A stretch of DNA of 64,000 nucleotides from Pirellula sp. (GTDB taxonomy: Bacteria > Planctomycetota > Planctomycetia > Pirellulales > PNKZ01): NCBI GenBank assembly GCA_013822735.1, contig PNKZ01000001.1, forward strand, positions 868,001 to 932,000, in the 5' to 3' direction. This document shows positions 18,080 through 27,850 of this stretch, piece by piece. The notes under the pieces were generated by a model. That model saw nothing but the letters and a program-made list of their open reading frames with translations, was not told the DNA's origin and did no database searches. Position numbers and translations under genes: made by a program. The stretch's first letter is position 1. Each line of letters opens with the position of its first letter.

Positions 18080-19234
18080 ATGGCCAAGGTCGTGTTAGCA
18101 ATGTCGGGCGGGGTCGACAGTAGTGTCGCCGCGCACCTCTTGCGCCGCGACGGACACGAAGTCATCGGCCTTTTCATGCGCCACGGCGAAGCGGCCCCCT
18201 CGGCTTGCTCCGTCGCGGCGACGAACTCGGCGAGCGCTCCGTCGACCGGCATGGGCGCAGCCGATTCGCTCATCAAGCTCCTGCCGCCGAAGGGGAGCCA
18301 TAAGCAAGGGTGCTGCAGCTCGAGCGATGCGGCCGATGCCCGTCGGGTCGCCGATCGGCTCGATATCCCGTTCTACGCGCTCGACTTTCAAGACGACTTC
18401 GGTCGGATCCAAGATTACTTCGTCGAAGAGTACGTTGCCGGCCGGACGCCGAACCCTTGCGTTATGTGCAACAACTGGCTGAAGTTCGGCAAGCTGTGCG
18501 AGTATGCCGACGGCATCGGCGCCGACTTCGTGGCGACCGGTCACTACGCCCGGCTCCTTCGCGGCGACGACCACGCGGCACTTCCGCAGCTGGTGCGCGG
18601 CGTCGACGATTCGAAGGATCAGACGTACGTCTTGTTCGGCATCGAGCGCGAAGTGCTCCGTCGGGTGTTGTTTCCGGTCGGAGATTTCCAGAAAGAGGAA
18701 ATCCGCGACATGGCCCGCGACATCGGCCTGCGCGTGGCCGACAAGAAAGATAGCCAAGAGATTTGCTTCGTGCCGGACAACGACTACGCCGCCTTTGTGC
18801 GGAGCCGCGTCGGCGAACTGGAATCGGCCGGTGAAATCGTGACGACTTCCGGCGACGTCGTCGGCCGCCACGAAGGGATCGAGCACTTCACAATCGGCCA
18901 ACGAAAAGGTCTCGGCATCGCGTTCGGCGAGCCGCGCTATGTCGTAAAAATTGAAGCAGATACCAAGCGCGTCGTGGTCGGCACCTCCCAAGAGTTGCTG
19001 CGCGATGAGCTCACCGCCTGCCGCACCAACTGGCTGTGCGACGAGCCGACGGATCCGCGCCGCTGTCAGGTAAAAATCCGCTACGCCTCACGACCGGTCG
19101 AGGCCGTGGTGACGGCGCTCCCCGGTGAACGGCTGCACGTGCAGATGCTGGAGCCGCGCGGCGGCGTGGCCCCGGGTCAGGCCGTGGTGTGCTACGACGG
19201 CGATCGGGTCTTAGGCGGCGGTTGGATCGAATAG
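18080..19234 (+). CDS. mnmA: tRNA-specific 2-thiouridylase MnmA
   Basis: MnmA puts sulfur on U34 of the Lys, Glu and Gln tRNAs in the cytoplasm. The PP-loop is LAMSGGVDSSVAAHLL (residues 6-21). The catalytic Cys is in TPNPCVMCN and its partner Cys in SQEICFVPDN. Also present are ATGHYARL, DQTYVLFGI, and FTIGQRKGLGIAFGEPRYV. At 384 residues it is slightly long because a Ser/Ala-rich insert of about 30 residues follows GLFMRHGEA, ending in KQGCCSSSDAADARRV. The insert replaces the usual short loop. The start ATG directly precedes the PP-loop strand. Monocistronic in appearance. Confidence 0.95.
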   Translation: MAKVVLAMSGGVDSSVAAHLLRRDGHEVIGLFMRHGEAAPSACSVAATNSASAPSTGMGAADSLIKLLPPKGSHKQGCCSSSDAADARRVADRLDIPFYALDFQDDFGRIQDYFVEEYVAGRTPNPCVMCNNWLKFGKLCEYADGIGADFVATGHYARLLRGDDHAALPQLVRGVDDSKDQTYVLFGIEREVLRRVLFPVGDFQKEEIRDMARDIGLRVADKKDSQEICFVPDNDYAAFVRSRVGELESAGEIVTTSGDVVGRHEGIEHFTIGQRKGLGIAFGEPRYVVKIEADTKRVVVGTSQELLRDELTACRTNWLCDEPTDPRRCQVKIRYASRPVEAVVTALPGERLHVQMLEPRGGVAPGQAVVCYDGDRVLGGGWIE

Positions 19235-19362
19235 TCCGCTATCGCCGTCAGCCTGCTTCCATTAAGGCGGTGTGAGCGACACTCGCTTTTCGTCGCCGAA
19301 CGGGTATCCTTACGGCATTCCGTACCCGACGGTTTCACCTTGTCTTTGCATCAGAGTCCGCA

Positions 19363-20355
19363 ATGAATTTCTCCCAGTTGCTGCTCTTCGCCCAAAAGAA
19401 TGCCGGGAACCTCAGTATTCCCGTTTTGGCCGGCATCGTCGTGCTCGTCTTCTTCGGCATCGTGCTGCTGATCGTCGCCATGAGCTACGGCAGCTTGTGG
19501 TTCCAGGCGTATATGTCGAACGCGCGCGTCAGCATCTTTAGCCTCGTCGGCATGTCGCTCCGGCAAGTGCAAGCCCGGGTCATCGTGCAATCGAAGATCA
19601 TGGCGATGCAAGCCGGCGTCGACGACGATCCTCATACCGGCATCACCACTCGTCGACTGGAAGCGCATTATCTCGCCGGCGGCAACGTGCTCGGCGTGAT
19701 CCGCGCCATCATCGCGGCCCACCGCGCGGGCATCGACCTCGACTTCGACAAGGCCGCCGCGATCGACTTGGCCGGCCGCGACGTGTTGGACGCCGTGCAA
19801 ACGAGCGTCAATCCGAAGGTGATCGATTGCCCGAGCCAAGGCTCCGGCAAGACGTTTCTCTCGGCCATCGCCAAGAACGGGGTCGAACTCAAGGTTCGTG
19901 CCCGCGTGACGGTGCGCACCAATATCATGCAACTCATCGGCGGGGCGACGGAAGAAACGATCGTCGCCCGCGTCGGCGAAGGAATCATCACGTCGATCGG
20001 CTCGGCCGAAAGCCACCAGGAAGTGATGAAGAACCCGAACGTGATTTCGCAAGCGGTGCTCCATCGCGGGCTCGACGCCCAAACGGCTTTTGAGATCGTC
20101 TCGATCGATATTGCCGACATCGACGTGGGCGAGAACATCGGCGCTCGCTTGCAAGCCGATCAGGCCGAAGCCGACACACGCGTGGCCCGTGCCAAGGCGG
20201 AAGAACGCCGCTCGTTCGCTATTGCGAAAGAGCAAGAGATGAAGGCCGAGGTCGTGCGCAATCGGGCCTTGGTCGTCGCCGCGGAAGCGGAAGTGCCCGC
20301 CGCGATGGCGAGCGCGTTCGCCAACGGCAAGTTCGCCGGAACGGGCTCGGCATAA
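19363..20355 (+). CDS. floA: Flotillin-like protein FloA
   Basis: A 330-residue member of the UPF0365/FloA family, SPFH-like scaffold proteins of bacterial membrane microdomains. A hydrophobic N-terminal hairpin ([20 protein letters not shown], about 19-38) anchors it. Then come [76 protein letters not shown] and [20 protein letters not shown], all typical of FloA. The C-terminal third is a charged coiled coil ([20 protein letters not shown]). Length matches the family. No partner NfeD-like gene lies next to it. Confidence 0.95.
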   Translation: MNFSQLLLFAQKNAGNLSIPVLAGIVVLVFFGIVLLIVAMSYGSLWFQAYMSNARVSIFSLVGMSLRQVQARVIVQSKIMAMQAGVDDDPHTGITTRRLEAHYLAGGNVLGVIRAIIAAHRAGIDLDFDKAAAIDLAGRDVLDAVQTSVNPKVIDCPSQGSGKTFLSAIAKNGVELKVRARVTVRTNIMQLIGGATEETIVARVGEGIITSIGSAESHQEVMKNPNVISQAVLHRGLDAQTAFEIVSIDIADIDVGENIGARLQADQAEADTRVARAKAEERRSFAIAKEQEMKAEVVRNRALVVAAEAEVPAAMASAFANGKFAGTGSA

Positions 20356-20375
20356 GCACATTGCTGAGTCGTTCT

Positions 20376-20402
20376 GTAGGGAGCGCCCTCTATGGCGTTC
20401 CG
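20376..20402 (+). repeat. Solo copy of the GTAGGGA(A/G)CGCCCTC repeat
   Basis: 27 bp beginning GTAGGGAGCGCCCTCTATGG match the outer arm of the 5500-5708 element with two differences. It lies between the floA stop and the end of the DUF3050 gene. It has no inverted partner nearby, so it is a half element or a remnant. Confidence 0.75.
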
Positions 20403-20409
20403 TGGATCG

Positions 20410-21195
20410 CTACACGGCGCTGATTGCCTTTGCCGTGCCGTCCCAAAAGGCGAGCCGAGCTTCGATCGCCTGTTGTGATGCCGTCAGCGCTTCGTGCCAG
20501 CGACCTTCTTCTTGGCCGCAAAGTTCGCTAAGCATCGCGTGCGCCATCGGGCCATGCTGCCCTTCGTCGACCTCGATATGGCGATCGAGGTAGTACGAGA
20601 ACCGGCTCAATCCGGCGGCCGGCTGCGTCGCCAAGCCGGAAACAATGCGACGGAACATCTCCGGCACGACGTCTTCCCGGCCGAACGTGAATGCCGCCGC
20701 CGTTTCGCAGAGCGTGCCGTGCTCGGCGACCGCAAGCGTGGCACTGGTAAACTGCCGTGATTCCGGCGGGGCTCCGGCTTCAAGCAATGCCGCATCGACC
20801 GCGAGACCCCGGCGCAGCATCTCTTGAAAGCGTGTGATCGGCCCGACGTCGGCGCCGCATTCCGCCATCGCGGCGGTGTAGAGCTCGAAGTGGCTGAGAA
20901 AGCTTCCTTGGCCGTCGGCGTCGCTTTCTTCGCCCAACACAATTTCGTTCACGAGCCGGCAAGCCAGCGGATGGCCCGATGGCAGCCAGGGGACGTCGAT
21001 GCAGGTGAGCTTCCGTTGGAGTTGCTTCAAAAGCGACATGAAGTCCCACACCGCGAAGACGTGCCGCTCCATAAACGTGCGCAGTCGTGGCAAGGAGTCG
21101 ACGAGCCCGTAAACCGGGTGAGCGAACAGTCGTTCGCGCAAGGGTCGGAGCGAAGTTTGTAGAGCGGACAAAGGAGAGGCGGTCGAGACGGTCAT
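20410..21195 (-). CDS. DUF3050 family protein (haem-oxygenase-like fold)
   Basis: A 261-residue all-helical protein matching DUF3050. Key blocks are LFAHPVYGLVDSLPRLRTFM, ERHVFAVWDFMSLLKQLQRK, VNEIVLGEESDADG, SHFELYTAAM and YYLDRHIEVDEGQHGPMAHA. The conserved His and Glu residues of these blocks are where haem-oxygenase-like di-iron proteins bind metal, so an oxidase role is possible but unproven. I start at ATG 21195; 10 extra codons upstream are possible. It stands alone and converges with floA. Confidence 0.85.
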   Translation of the reverse strand: MTVSTASPLSALQTSLRPLRERLFAHPVYGLVDSLPRLRTFMERHVFAVWDFMSLLKQLQRKLTCIDVPWLPSGHPLACRLVNEIVLGEESDADGQGSFLSHFELYTAAMAECGADVGPITRFQEMLRRGLAVDAALLEAGAPPESRQFTSATLAVAEHGTLCETAAAFTFGREDVVPEMFRRIVSGLATQPAAGLSRFSYYLDRHIEVDEGQHGPMAHAMLSELCGQEEGRWHEALTASQQAIEARLAFWDGTAKAISAV

Positions 21196-21279
21196 GCGGC
21201 TGCGAACTCCGGCGGCGGGACACAAGTGAGATTTAATAGTGTACTCGACCTCCGCAATCCGACGAGCCGTGCCCTTCGG

Positions 21280-22548
21280 CTAGTCGTCGCGCGTCATGCG
21301 GCCGCGCGAGTAGCCGCTGTCGTCGGGAGCATGGTAACGAACGTCGAGTAATTTGCTTTCCAGCGGCTTTTGTCCTTGTTTAAGCGAGCGCATGCCGAGG
21401 TCCAAGACGGTGCTTGTGAGGAGCGTACGCTCGACAGGGTAGGGGGGCTTGCCGGATTCGATGAACTTTTCAATGTTCCACATCAGACCGTCGAAAAAGT
21501 TCGCCCCCGGCGGCGGAGGCAATACAAAGTGGGTACTGATCGGATCTTCGCGCTCGGCGACGCGGCCGGCGAAGGAAAACTCGGAAACCTGTTCAATGAG
21601 GTTCAACGCGGCGCCGCGCGTGCCGTCGGCATAATCGACCAGAATCGCTTGCGGCTTGCGGACGTTTGCGCGCACGTCGCCGACGTTGTTGGAAGGATTG
21701 CGCCCGAGCGCCGCGTGCAGAAGTTTCCACGACCAGAGCCCGTCGTCGCCGGCCTTCCACACTGCGGGACCTTCCAGCGCCGTCACGCGTCGCACGCCGG
21801 TTTCTCCGCCGCTTCGTCGCTCCAGCATGCATTGCAGCGTTTCGAGCGCGTGGAAAAAGTAGATTTCCGAGGGGCCGCGATCGAAGCCGAACGCCACGAG
21901 CCCTTCTTCGAGCTTGATGCCGTACGGCGGTTCGAGTTCCGGGCGACGCCAAGTAACCGGCAGCGACGAGCCGGCCATGAGCCCGAAGCCGAGACGTTGT
22001 GACGTGTCGACCATCTCGTGAGCCCGTGCGGCGTCGTAGGAGAGATGCTTGTCGACGAACACCGGCACCGAGCGACCGGCGGCCTCGAATACTTTCACGA
22101 TTTCTTGAAACAACTCGTAGCGCGGATAGAGCACCTGATCGTACTCGTTCGTCTTGTAGTCGCCGTGCTCGACGACGAGCAGCACGGCGTCGACGTCGAG
22201 CTTGCCCGACTTCGAAAGAAGTGCCTCGGCCGGCGTTTTGACGACTTCGAAACCATCGCGCTCGGCGTCGCCGCGCGACAGGTCGTCGGCAGGGTACTGG
22301 TCGTTGTACATCCGCGCGAGCGTGAGCCAGGGCCGATGATGGAAGCCTTCGCGATCGTATCCGTGCAGAATGCGCTTCCCGAGGTGGTAGGCGTGCGAGC
22401 GAAAACGATAGATCGAGTTGATCATCGCCACACGCTTGCGAATCGGCGGGCCGGCAGAGGCGGCCTGCGTCCCAGACCAAGCCGCGGCCGTGGCGGCGAG
22501 CGCCGAGTGTTGCAGGAAGGCGCGTCGAGACGTGCGCGGAAACGACAT
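21280..22548 (-). CDS. Tat-exported protein of unknown function
   Basis: A 422-residue protein with a twin-arginine signal (SRRAFLQHSALAATAAAW), so it is exported folded. The mature part contains INSIYRFRSHAYHLGKRILH, LLVVEHGDYKTNEYDQVLYP, PVFVDKHLSYDAARAHEMVD and QRLGFGLMAGSSLPVTWRRP. The last blocks resemble Gfo/Idh-type proteins in which an expected partner or sugar binds, but I see no NAD fingerprint. It is a family common in planctomycetes, with many secreted paralogues. The start is the ATG that opens the Tat signal; in-frame sequence upstream is not protein-like. Confidence 0.75.
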   Translation of the reverse strand: MSFPRTSRRAFLQHSALAATAAAWSGTQAASAGPPIRKRVAMINSIYRFRSHAYHLGKRILHGYDREGFHHRPWLTLARMYNDQYPADDLSRGDAERDGFEVVKTPAEALLSKSGKLDVDAVLLVVEHGDYKTNEYDQVLYPRYELFQEIVKVFEAAGRSVPVFVDKHLSYDAARAHEMVDTSQRLGFGLMAGSSLPVTWRRPELEPPYGIKLEEGLVAFGFDRGPSEIYFFHALETLQCMLERRSGGETGVRRVTALEGPAVWKAGDDGLWSWKLLHAALGRNPSNNVGDVRANVRKPQAILVDYADGTRGAALNLIEQVSEFSFAGRVAEREDPISTHFVLPPPPGANFFDGLMWNIEKFIESGKPPYPVERTLLTSTVLDLGMRSLKQGQKPLESKLLDVRYHAPDDSGYSRGRMTRDD

Positions 22549-22607
22549 GTTGGGATGCTCCGGAGGTGAGAACCTCCGAAGACTATAACCCGACCGCGAG
22601 CGATCGG

Positions 22608-23117
22608 CTAACTTTGTTGCGGGCCGCTCAATTCTTTGCGCAGTTCGTGCAGCCCTTCGACGCAAATCTCGAACTCATCGCTCAGGCGTTCGAGCACCGG
22701 GCCGGCGACGGCATCGTCCGGGGCGGGAATCTCGGCGGCGATGGAGTAGGCGAGCTTGCCTTGTTCTCGATAGTCGACGAAGCGATCGAACCGGCTTTTG
22801 TTCTGCCGGGTTTCGAGAATGTCGGGGTAGAGGCCGGTCCAGAAGAGCGTGAAGTCGCCGATGTGGCGATGGGCTTCGCGGCGTGCTTCGCCCACGCGTG
22901 CGGCGGCTTCGAGCATCATCTCCGTCACTTCTTCGAGCCTGCGGCCGACAGGGTCGCGCAGCCGATAGATGGCGTCGAAGTGGATGAACCGGCCGAGCAA
23001 GCCCGAGACATAGTCTACGAGCGGCGGATCGGCGAATCCGAGTCGCGTCTCAAAGACGTACTCGGTCAATCCGGCAAAGAAGCGATCGGGCGAGACCTGC
23101 GAACGAATCGGATCCAT
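22608..23117 (-). CDS. Conserved protein, unknown function
   Basis: A 169-residue soluble, helix-rich protein: FFAGLTEYVFETRLGFADPP, LVDYVSGLLGRFIHFDAIYR, EVTEMMLEAAARVGEARREA, HIGDFTLFWTGLYPDILETR, and a C-terminal RLSDEFEICVEGLHELRKEL. The mix of aromatic and acidic residues suggests a helical bundle; no known active site is seen. I chose ATG 23117 because the 15 codons upstream are Cys/Arg-rich and poorly protein-like. It lies 59 bp upstream of the Tat protein gene on the same strand and may share its transcript. Confidence 0.7.
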   Translation of the reverse strand: MDPIRSQVSPDRFFAGLTEYVFETRLGFADPPLVDYVSGLLGRFIHFDAIYRLRDPVGRRLEEVTEMMLEAAARVGEARREAHRHIGDFTLFWTGLYPDILETRQNKSRFDRFVDYREQGKLAYSIAAEIPAPDDAVAGPVLERLSDEFEICVEGLHELRKELSGPQQS

Positions 23118-23485
23118 CAGCAACGACCTCCGGCAGGTGAGGCACGCGGTTGCGGCCTCCACGGCGAGACTTCGTACTAGTTAGTATCGGACCGAACCCC
23201 TATTCGAAGTTTAGGCAGCTGTTGGAAAATGGGTCAAGATTGTAATTGCCGCGTAAGAGGCGGTTCTGCGAAGTTCGGTTCGAGCCGTAAAAAACGAGCT
23301 TTCCGGCTAACAATCGATCATCTCTGGCGGGCAACGCGAGGTGGACAACGCGCGGTCGGGTAAATGGTCGTGAGTTCTTTGCGGGATTGAGCACTCGCTG
23401 TTGTGATGCTTTTCGGTAGATCGGTTGTTAGACTAAAACGCCTCCCGCCCCGTTCGCTTCCCACCCCCTTGTGATGGTCGTCGCC
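23118..23485. other. Intergenic region, no recognised feature
   Basis: About 370 bp between divergent genes. It is less GC-rich than the surrounding genes and contains no tRNA or clear hairpin. It presumably holds the divergent promoters of the 169-residue protein and the PQQ-propeller protein. Confidence 0.4.
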
Positions 23486-24955
23486 ATGCATGCCCGCCGC
23501 CGTTTCGCATCGTTCGTCGCCGCAGTAATTCCCTGTTTGCTTTGCTGTCTGACGGGAGCCGATTGGCCGCAATGGCGCGGTCCGTTGCGCGACGGCGCCG
23601 CGCCGGCCTCGCCGTCGTTGGTGAGTTCGCTGCCGACCGACGGCTTGTCGCCCACTTGGCTCAGCGAGACGTTACCCGGCGGCTTCGCCGGCGGTTGGGG
23701 AAGCCCGATCGTCGCCGACGGCAAGGTGTTTCTCTTCGTGCACCACCGCGCGCAAAAAACGCCGGGTGCGTTGCCGAAGCGCAAGTATCCGTACCTCGCC
23801 GACGACAAACGGGGGGGCATGTCGCCGGCCGAGTATGAAGAATACGAAAAGAATCGTCGGGCCGAAGATCTTGAGTTCGGCAAGCTTTACGAATTCAAAG
23901 AGACCTTGGTCGCGCTCGATGCCACGAGCGGCAAAACCCTATGGCGCACCGATACGCCGAGCACCTATTCGCGCTTTGTGCAGTCGGGCACCCTCGCGCA
24001 TCACGACGGCAAGCTCTACTTCCTCGGTGCTGCGCGTACGGCCCGCTGCGTCGACGGGGCGACGGGCAAGGAACTCTGGCACACGACGCTGCCGGGCGAG
24101 TTCATCGACGAGTTTTACATGTCGAGTTTCCTCATTGCCGACGGCGTCGCCGTGGCCTTCGCCGGAACTTTGTTCGGACTCGACGCCGTCGACGGCAAGC
24201 TCCTGTGGGAAGGCTCCGATAAGATGAAGGGGCAACACTCCAGCGCGGTGGCCTGGATGCACGACGGGCGCAACCTGGCGATTGCCAACGTCGCCGGGGG
24301 CGAAACGATCGGCTTCGAGCCGCGCACGGGCAAAGAGCGGTGGCGCGTGAAATCGGAAGCCAATAACTCCACGCCGGTCGTGGTCGGCGATCGTGTGATT
24401 ACCTACGGCTCCAGCCGACGCAGCGGTATGCGTTGCTTCAAGGCTTCCGCCGACAAGGCCGAAGAAGTGTGGAACTACCAGCGCGCGGGAGATAAAGGGA
24501 GCAGCCCCGTCGTCGTGAAGAATACCGTTTATGTGCAAGGGGAGAAGCGTCTCGCGGCGGTCGACATCGAAACCGGCGACGAACTCTGGAGCGCGAACCT
24601 CGACTTGGCCTCGCCGCAATACACGTCGCTCGTGGCCGCCGACGACAAGGTCTTCTACGCCTACGACGGTCTCCTTTGTTTCGCCGCCGATCGGGGCGAA
24701 TTCCGCCCGTTGATCGACGTGAAATTCAACAAGACCGGCCTCATGGCGACGGAAGACGATCAACGCAAGCTGCTCAAGCTCGACGAAGTCGAGAAGAAGC
24801 CGAACGGCCTGGAAGAATCGACGAAGATCTACAAGCGCGAGGTGGGAGACCAAGGTCCGCTCCCGTGCGCATCGCCTGCTATCGTCGACGGCCGGTTGAT
24901 TCTGCGGCTGCGCGACAAGGTCGCCTGCTACGATCTTCGCGCCAACCGCTCGTAA
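23486..24955 (+). CDS. Exported PQQ-like beta-propeller protein
   Basis: A protein of about 489 residues with a signal peptide (RRRFASFVAAVIPCLLCCL) followed by ADWPQWRGP, the standard opening of planctomycete PQQ-propeller proteins. Repeats of the eight-blade propeller are visible as LVALDATSGKTLWRTDTPST, RCVDGATGKELWHTTLPGEF, LFGLDAVDGKLLWEGSDKMK, TIGFEPRTGKERWRVKSEAN and LAAVDIETGDELWSANLDLA, each with the W-docking motif AxDxxTGxxxW. It probably acts in the periplasm as a BamB-like scaffold or sensor; no quinoprotein catalytic residues were seen. In-frame starts also exist at 23471 and 23474. Confidence 0.85.
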   Translation: MHARRRFASFVAAVIPCLLCCLTGADWPQWRGPLRDGAAPASPSLVSSLPTDGLSPTWLSETLPGGFAGGWGSPIVADGKVFLFVHHRAQKTPGALPKRKYPYLADDKRGGMSPAEYEEYEKNRRAEDLEFGKLYEFKETLVALDATSGKTLWRTDTPSTYSRFVQSGTLAHHDGKLYFLGAARTARCVDGATGKELWHTTLPGEFIDEFYMSSFLIADGVAVAFAGTLFGLDAVDGKLLWEGSDKMKGQHSSAVAWMHDGRNLAIANVAGGETIGFEPRTGKERWRVKSEANNSTPVVVGDRVITYGSSRRSGMRCFKASADKAEEVWNYQRAGDKGSSPVVVKNTVYVQGEKRLAAVDIETGDELWSANLDLASPQYTSLVAADDKVFYAYDGLLCFAADRGEFRPLIDVKFNKTGLMATEDDQRKLLKLDEVEKKPNGLEESTKIYKREVGDQGPLPCASPAIVDGRLILRLRDKVACYDLRANRS

Positions 24956-25047
24956 ATCCGCGGGGCTGTTTGTTTCGGTCGCACCGACTCGTACGCATCT
25001 GCCTCATAGTGGGGCAAGAACAACGACGCGTACGCGAGGGATCGACG

Positions 25048-25929
25048 ATGAAACGCATGGCTTCGTTCGTGGTCGCATTTGTCGTCCTTGCGACGGTCTG
25101 TGGACCTTCTCCGGCCGGCGACGCCCCGGGCGCCGGATGTATTTCGACTTCTGCGCCCGCGCCCGCGAACGATGCCGGAACGGTCGGCCTTTATGCAGCG
25201 CTTGAAACCGGGATGGTTGACGCCAAGGTGATCGCTCGCGATGCGTATCATCTGCGCGTGTTTCTCAGAAACGCCGGCAAGGAGGCGGTTCGGCTCCAGT
25301 TGCCCACCGTCATTGCCGCGCGGCCTGTCGCTCTTGCCGCCGCTCAAGACCCGGCGAAGCAGCATCTCGCCCAACAAAATTTCTTCAATCCCGGCGCCAA
25401 TCCCGGCGGGGGGACGTTCGGTCAAAACTCGCAAGGGGGCGCAAAGACTCAGGCGGTCTCAGGCCCAACGACCTTCGGCATCACGGCCAATTCCGCAAAC
25501 AATCAGCAAGGGCAGAACAACGTCTTTGCCATCCCGCCGGAAAGCACCCGCGAGTTTCGCGTGGCGACCGTCTGCGTCGAGCACGGCAAGCCGAACCCGC
25601 GGAGCATCGTGAAATACGAACTCGTGAAGCCGGAAAAGGTCGGCGTCGGTCCGGAATTGGCGGACGCGCTCGTGAGCTACGGGCGCGGCGAGAGCGATCG
25701 AGAAGCGATGCAGGCAGCGGCTTGGCACTTGGCCAACGGCAAAACGTGGGACGAGCTGCGCAAGATGTCGCGAATGACGGCGGTCAACGCGCAAACGCCG
25801 ATCTTCACGTCGCAGGAACTTGCCGCAGCCCGACGCTTGGTCGAAGCTTCGCAACAGCGCATTGCCGCGAAGAACAAGGCGAACGAAACGAAGAGTTCGA
25901 CGAAACTGGTCGCTTTGCCGAAACTCTAG
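25048..25929 (+). CDS. Secreted protein of unknown function
   Basis: A 293-residue protein with a signal peptide (MKRMASFVVAFVVLATVCG). The mature part starts with a beta-rich domain (GMVDAKVIARDAYHLRVFLR, then NAGKEAVRLQLPTVIAARP). A Gly/Asn/Gln-rich linker follows (NPGANPGGGTFGQNSQGG). The C-terminus is helical (ELADALVSYGRGESDREAMQ, AAWHLANGKTWDELRKMSRM). The first part may be an Ig-like fold. It is 92 bp downstream of the PQQ-propeller gene and could be co-transcribed. I do not recognise the family. Confidence 0.7.
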   Translation: MKRMASFVVAFVVLATVCGPSPAGDAPGAGCISTSAPAPANDAGTVGLYAALETGMVDAKVIARDAYHLRVFLRNAGKEAVRLQLPTVIAARPVALAAAQDPAKQHLAQQNFFNPGANPGGGTFGQNSQGGAKTQAVSGPTTFGITANSANNQQGQNNVFAIPPESTREFRVATVCVEHGKPNPRSIVKYELVKPEKVGVGPELADALVSYGRGESDREAMQAAAWHLANGKTWDELRKMSRMTAVNAQTPIFTSQELAAARRLVEASQQRIAAKNKANETKSSTKLVALPKL

Positions 25930-25963
25930 ACTCCCGACTAACGCCTGCCGCCTGTCGCCTCTT

Positions 25964-27496
25964 CTACACCGCCACCGGCCGGCCTTCGACTTGGATGCAG
26001 TTCTTTTTGGCCGCGGCGTGAGCGTAGGCTTCTAGTCCGCGGTTCATCAGCATCGTGGCGTCGTCGAGTTCGTTGATCTCGGCCAAGCCGAAGCTGGCGG
26101 TGAAATTCACTTCCGCTAAGCCGTCGACCGGCAGCCGGCACTTTTCGACGGCTTGGCGAATACGTTCGATCTTTTGCAAGGCTTCGCCGGCATTCACTCC
26201 CGCCAGGACGATGGCGAAACGATCTTCGGCGATACGGGCCAGCATTTCCTGGTCGCGAAGCACGGCCTTGAGAAACTGAGCGACCGCGCGAAGCACGACG
26301 TTGCCCGCTTCGTGTCCGTGGCGTCCGACGATGGCGCCGAACGAATCGACGCCGCAGTACAGAATCGTGACGGGTGCGTGATACTTGTGGTGCTGCTCGA
26401 CGCGGCGACGCACGTCTTCCACGAACGCCTCGCGGTTCGGCAGCGATTGCAGCGGGTCCTTCGCCGTGGTTTCCGCGGCGCGATCCGTCGACTTTGTTTC
26501 GGCTTGCTTCGGCTCGGCGGCCTTGGGCGATTCCGCGGCACCTTGTTTGCCGCTGGGGATCAGCTTCGTGCCGTCGTGAAGATGGACGCAGTTGCGGCCG
26601 GCCTTCTTCGACGCGTAAAGCCCTTGGTCGGCGCGGGCCACGAGGGAATCGACTTCTTCTCCGGCAAGCGATTCGGCGATGCCGCCGCTGACCGTGACTT
26701 TGAGTTGTTGGCCGTTCGACTCGACGACCATCCGTTCGATCGCCGTGCGGGCTCGTTCGGCGGCCAAGATCGCGCCCGGCGATTCCGTGGCCGGCAGAAT
26801 GATGGCGAACTCTTCACCACCGTAGCGGCACACGAGATCGACGTCGCGCATGACCATCGAGAGGGTGCAAGCGACGTGGCAGAGGACGTCGTCCCCCGTT
26901 TGGTGGCCGTATGTATCGTTGAACTTCTTGAAGTGGTCGATGTCGAACAGCAACAGCGAGACCGGCGTACGGTAGCGTTGGTATTCCGACACGCGACGTT
27001 GGATTTCATCGTCGAAGGCGCGGCGATTGAGTGCGCCGGTCAGGGCGTCGGTGCGGGCCATTTCCATTTGGCTTTGCAGCGCGGCCGCTTGTTCGGCGAG
27101 CTTCGCTTCGGCCGAGCGCAATTCGGATTGCAGCTTTTCGTTGGCTTGCGTCATGTTGGCGACCGCGGCCAACACGGCCGATTCCAGATCGTCCGAACGT
27201 TCGCCGGCGGCCCCGGAAAGTTCGTCGTTGATTTGCTTGACGCGAGCGTTGTGTTCGCCGACGTCGTGGCCGATCCGTCCGGTGAGGCGATAGACCTGTT
27301 GCATCGCCTCTTGGATTTTCTTCGAGTCTTCCCGCTGCTTCTCGCGCAACGCTTCCATTTCTTCCGTTCCGGCGGCGTCGGAGCCCCCGGTTTTCGCGGC
27401 GCCCGCAAATAGCCAAACGGCCGCGGCGCCAAAGAGGAATTGCACGATGGCGACGATGACTAAGATGTCGATTCCGAACTGATAACTCGTTTCCAT
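25964..27496 (-). CDS. Membrane-anchored diguanylate cyclase with tandem GGDEF domains
   Basis: A 510-residue protein. One N-terminal transmembrane helix (about 9-31) is followed by a coiled coil (45-145). The first GGDEF domain has DALTGALNRRAFDDE, the metal site FDIDHFKKFND and the active loop RYGGEEFAII (226-230), with an inhibitory RxxD site (RDVD, 217-220). A Pro/Ala/Lys linker leads to a second GGDEF-like domain at about 345-500. Its active loop is RIAEDRFAIVL and its metal site is CGVDSFGAIV, so it is most likely inactive. The protein should make cyclic di-GMP at the membrane under product inhibition, with the second domain as a sensor or dimer module. Confidence 0.9.
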   Translation of the reverse strand: METSYQFGIDILVIVAIVQFLFGAAAVWLFAGAAKTGGSDAAGTEEMEALREKQREDSKKIQEAMQQVYRLTGRIGHDVGEHNARVKQINDELSGAAGERSDDLESAVLAAVANMTQANEKLQSELRSAEAKLAEQAAALQSQMEMARTDALTGALNRRAFDDEIQRRVSEYQRYRTPVSLLLFDIDHFKKFNDTYGHQTGDDVLCHVACTLSMVMRDVDLVCRYGGEEFAIILPATESPGAILAAERARTAIERMVVESNGQQLKVTVSGGIAESLAGEEVDSLVARADQGLYASKKAGRNCVHLHDGTKLIPSGKQGAAESPKAAEPKQAETKSTDRAAETTAKDPLQSLPNREAFVEDVRRRVEQHHKYHAPVTILYCGVDSFGAIVGRHGHEAGNVVLRAVAQFLKAVLRDQEMLARIAEDRFAIVLAGVNAGEALQKIERIRQAVEKCRLPVDGLAEVNFTASFGLAEINELDDATMLMNRGLEAYAHAAAKKNCIQVEGRPVAV

Positions 27497-27850
27497 GACC
27501 GTCCAGTTTCAAATCGCTAGATGTTGGCTCGAACGCCGCGACCGCGAGGGTCGCCTGCGCCACGAGGCTTCGGTAAGCCGCAAAGTGGGCTACAGAGATG
27601 TAGGTTACCGTTGACGGCATGCCAAACTTCGCGCGGGAAATTAATGCGGTCGGTTCCCAGCGGTTTCGGTCGTAACGGTCGTGCCGTCGGCGTCGATCGC
27701 ACGACGCGCGCTCCGCCGGGGACACTCCTTTCGGGCGGTCGTAACGGCGGCGGAAACGCCCGGAAAACGATGGACGGCGACGCTTTGCTGGACTCGCCGC
27801 GACCGCACGGTCATAATAGTTACAATCGTTACGCCCGTCGGTCGGAACCT
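27497..27850. other. Intergenic region between divergent genes
   Basis: 354 bp with several short inverted CG-rich motifs but no recognisable RNA gene or repeat. In-frame open sequence upstream of the next gene is Arg/Gly-rich and not protein-like. Divergent promoters are expected here. Confidence 0.4.

Noticed and set aside
18170-18320. Ser/Ala-rich insert in MnmA as a sign of a fusion
   Set aside because: The catalytic blocks on both sides are intact and in frame, and a loop insert at this position does not alter the family fold; likely lineage-specific variation.
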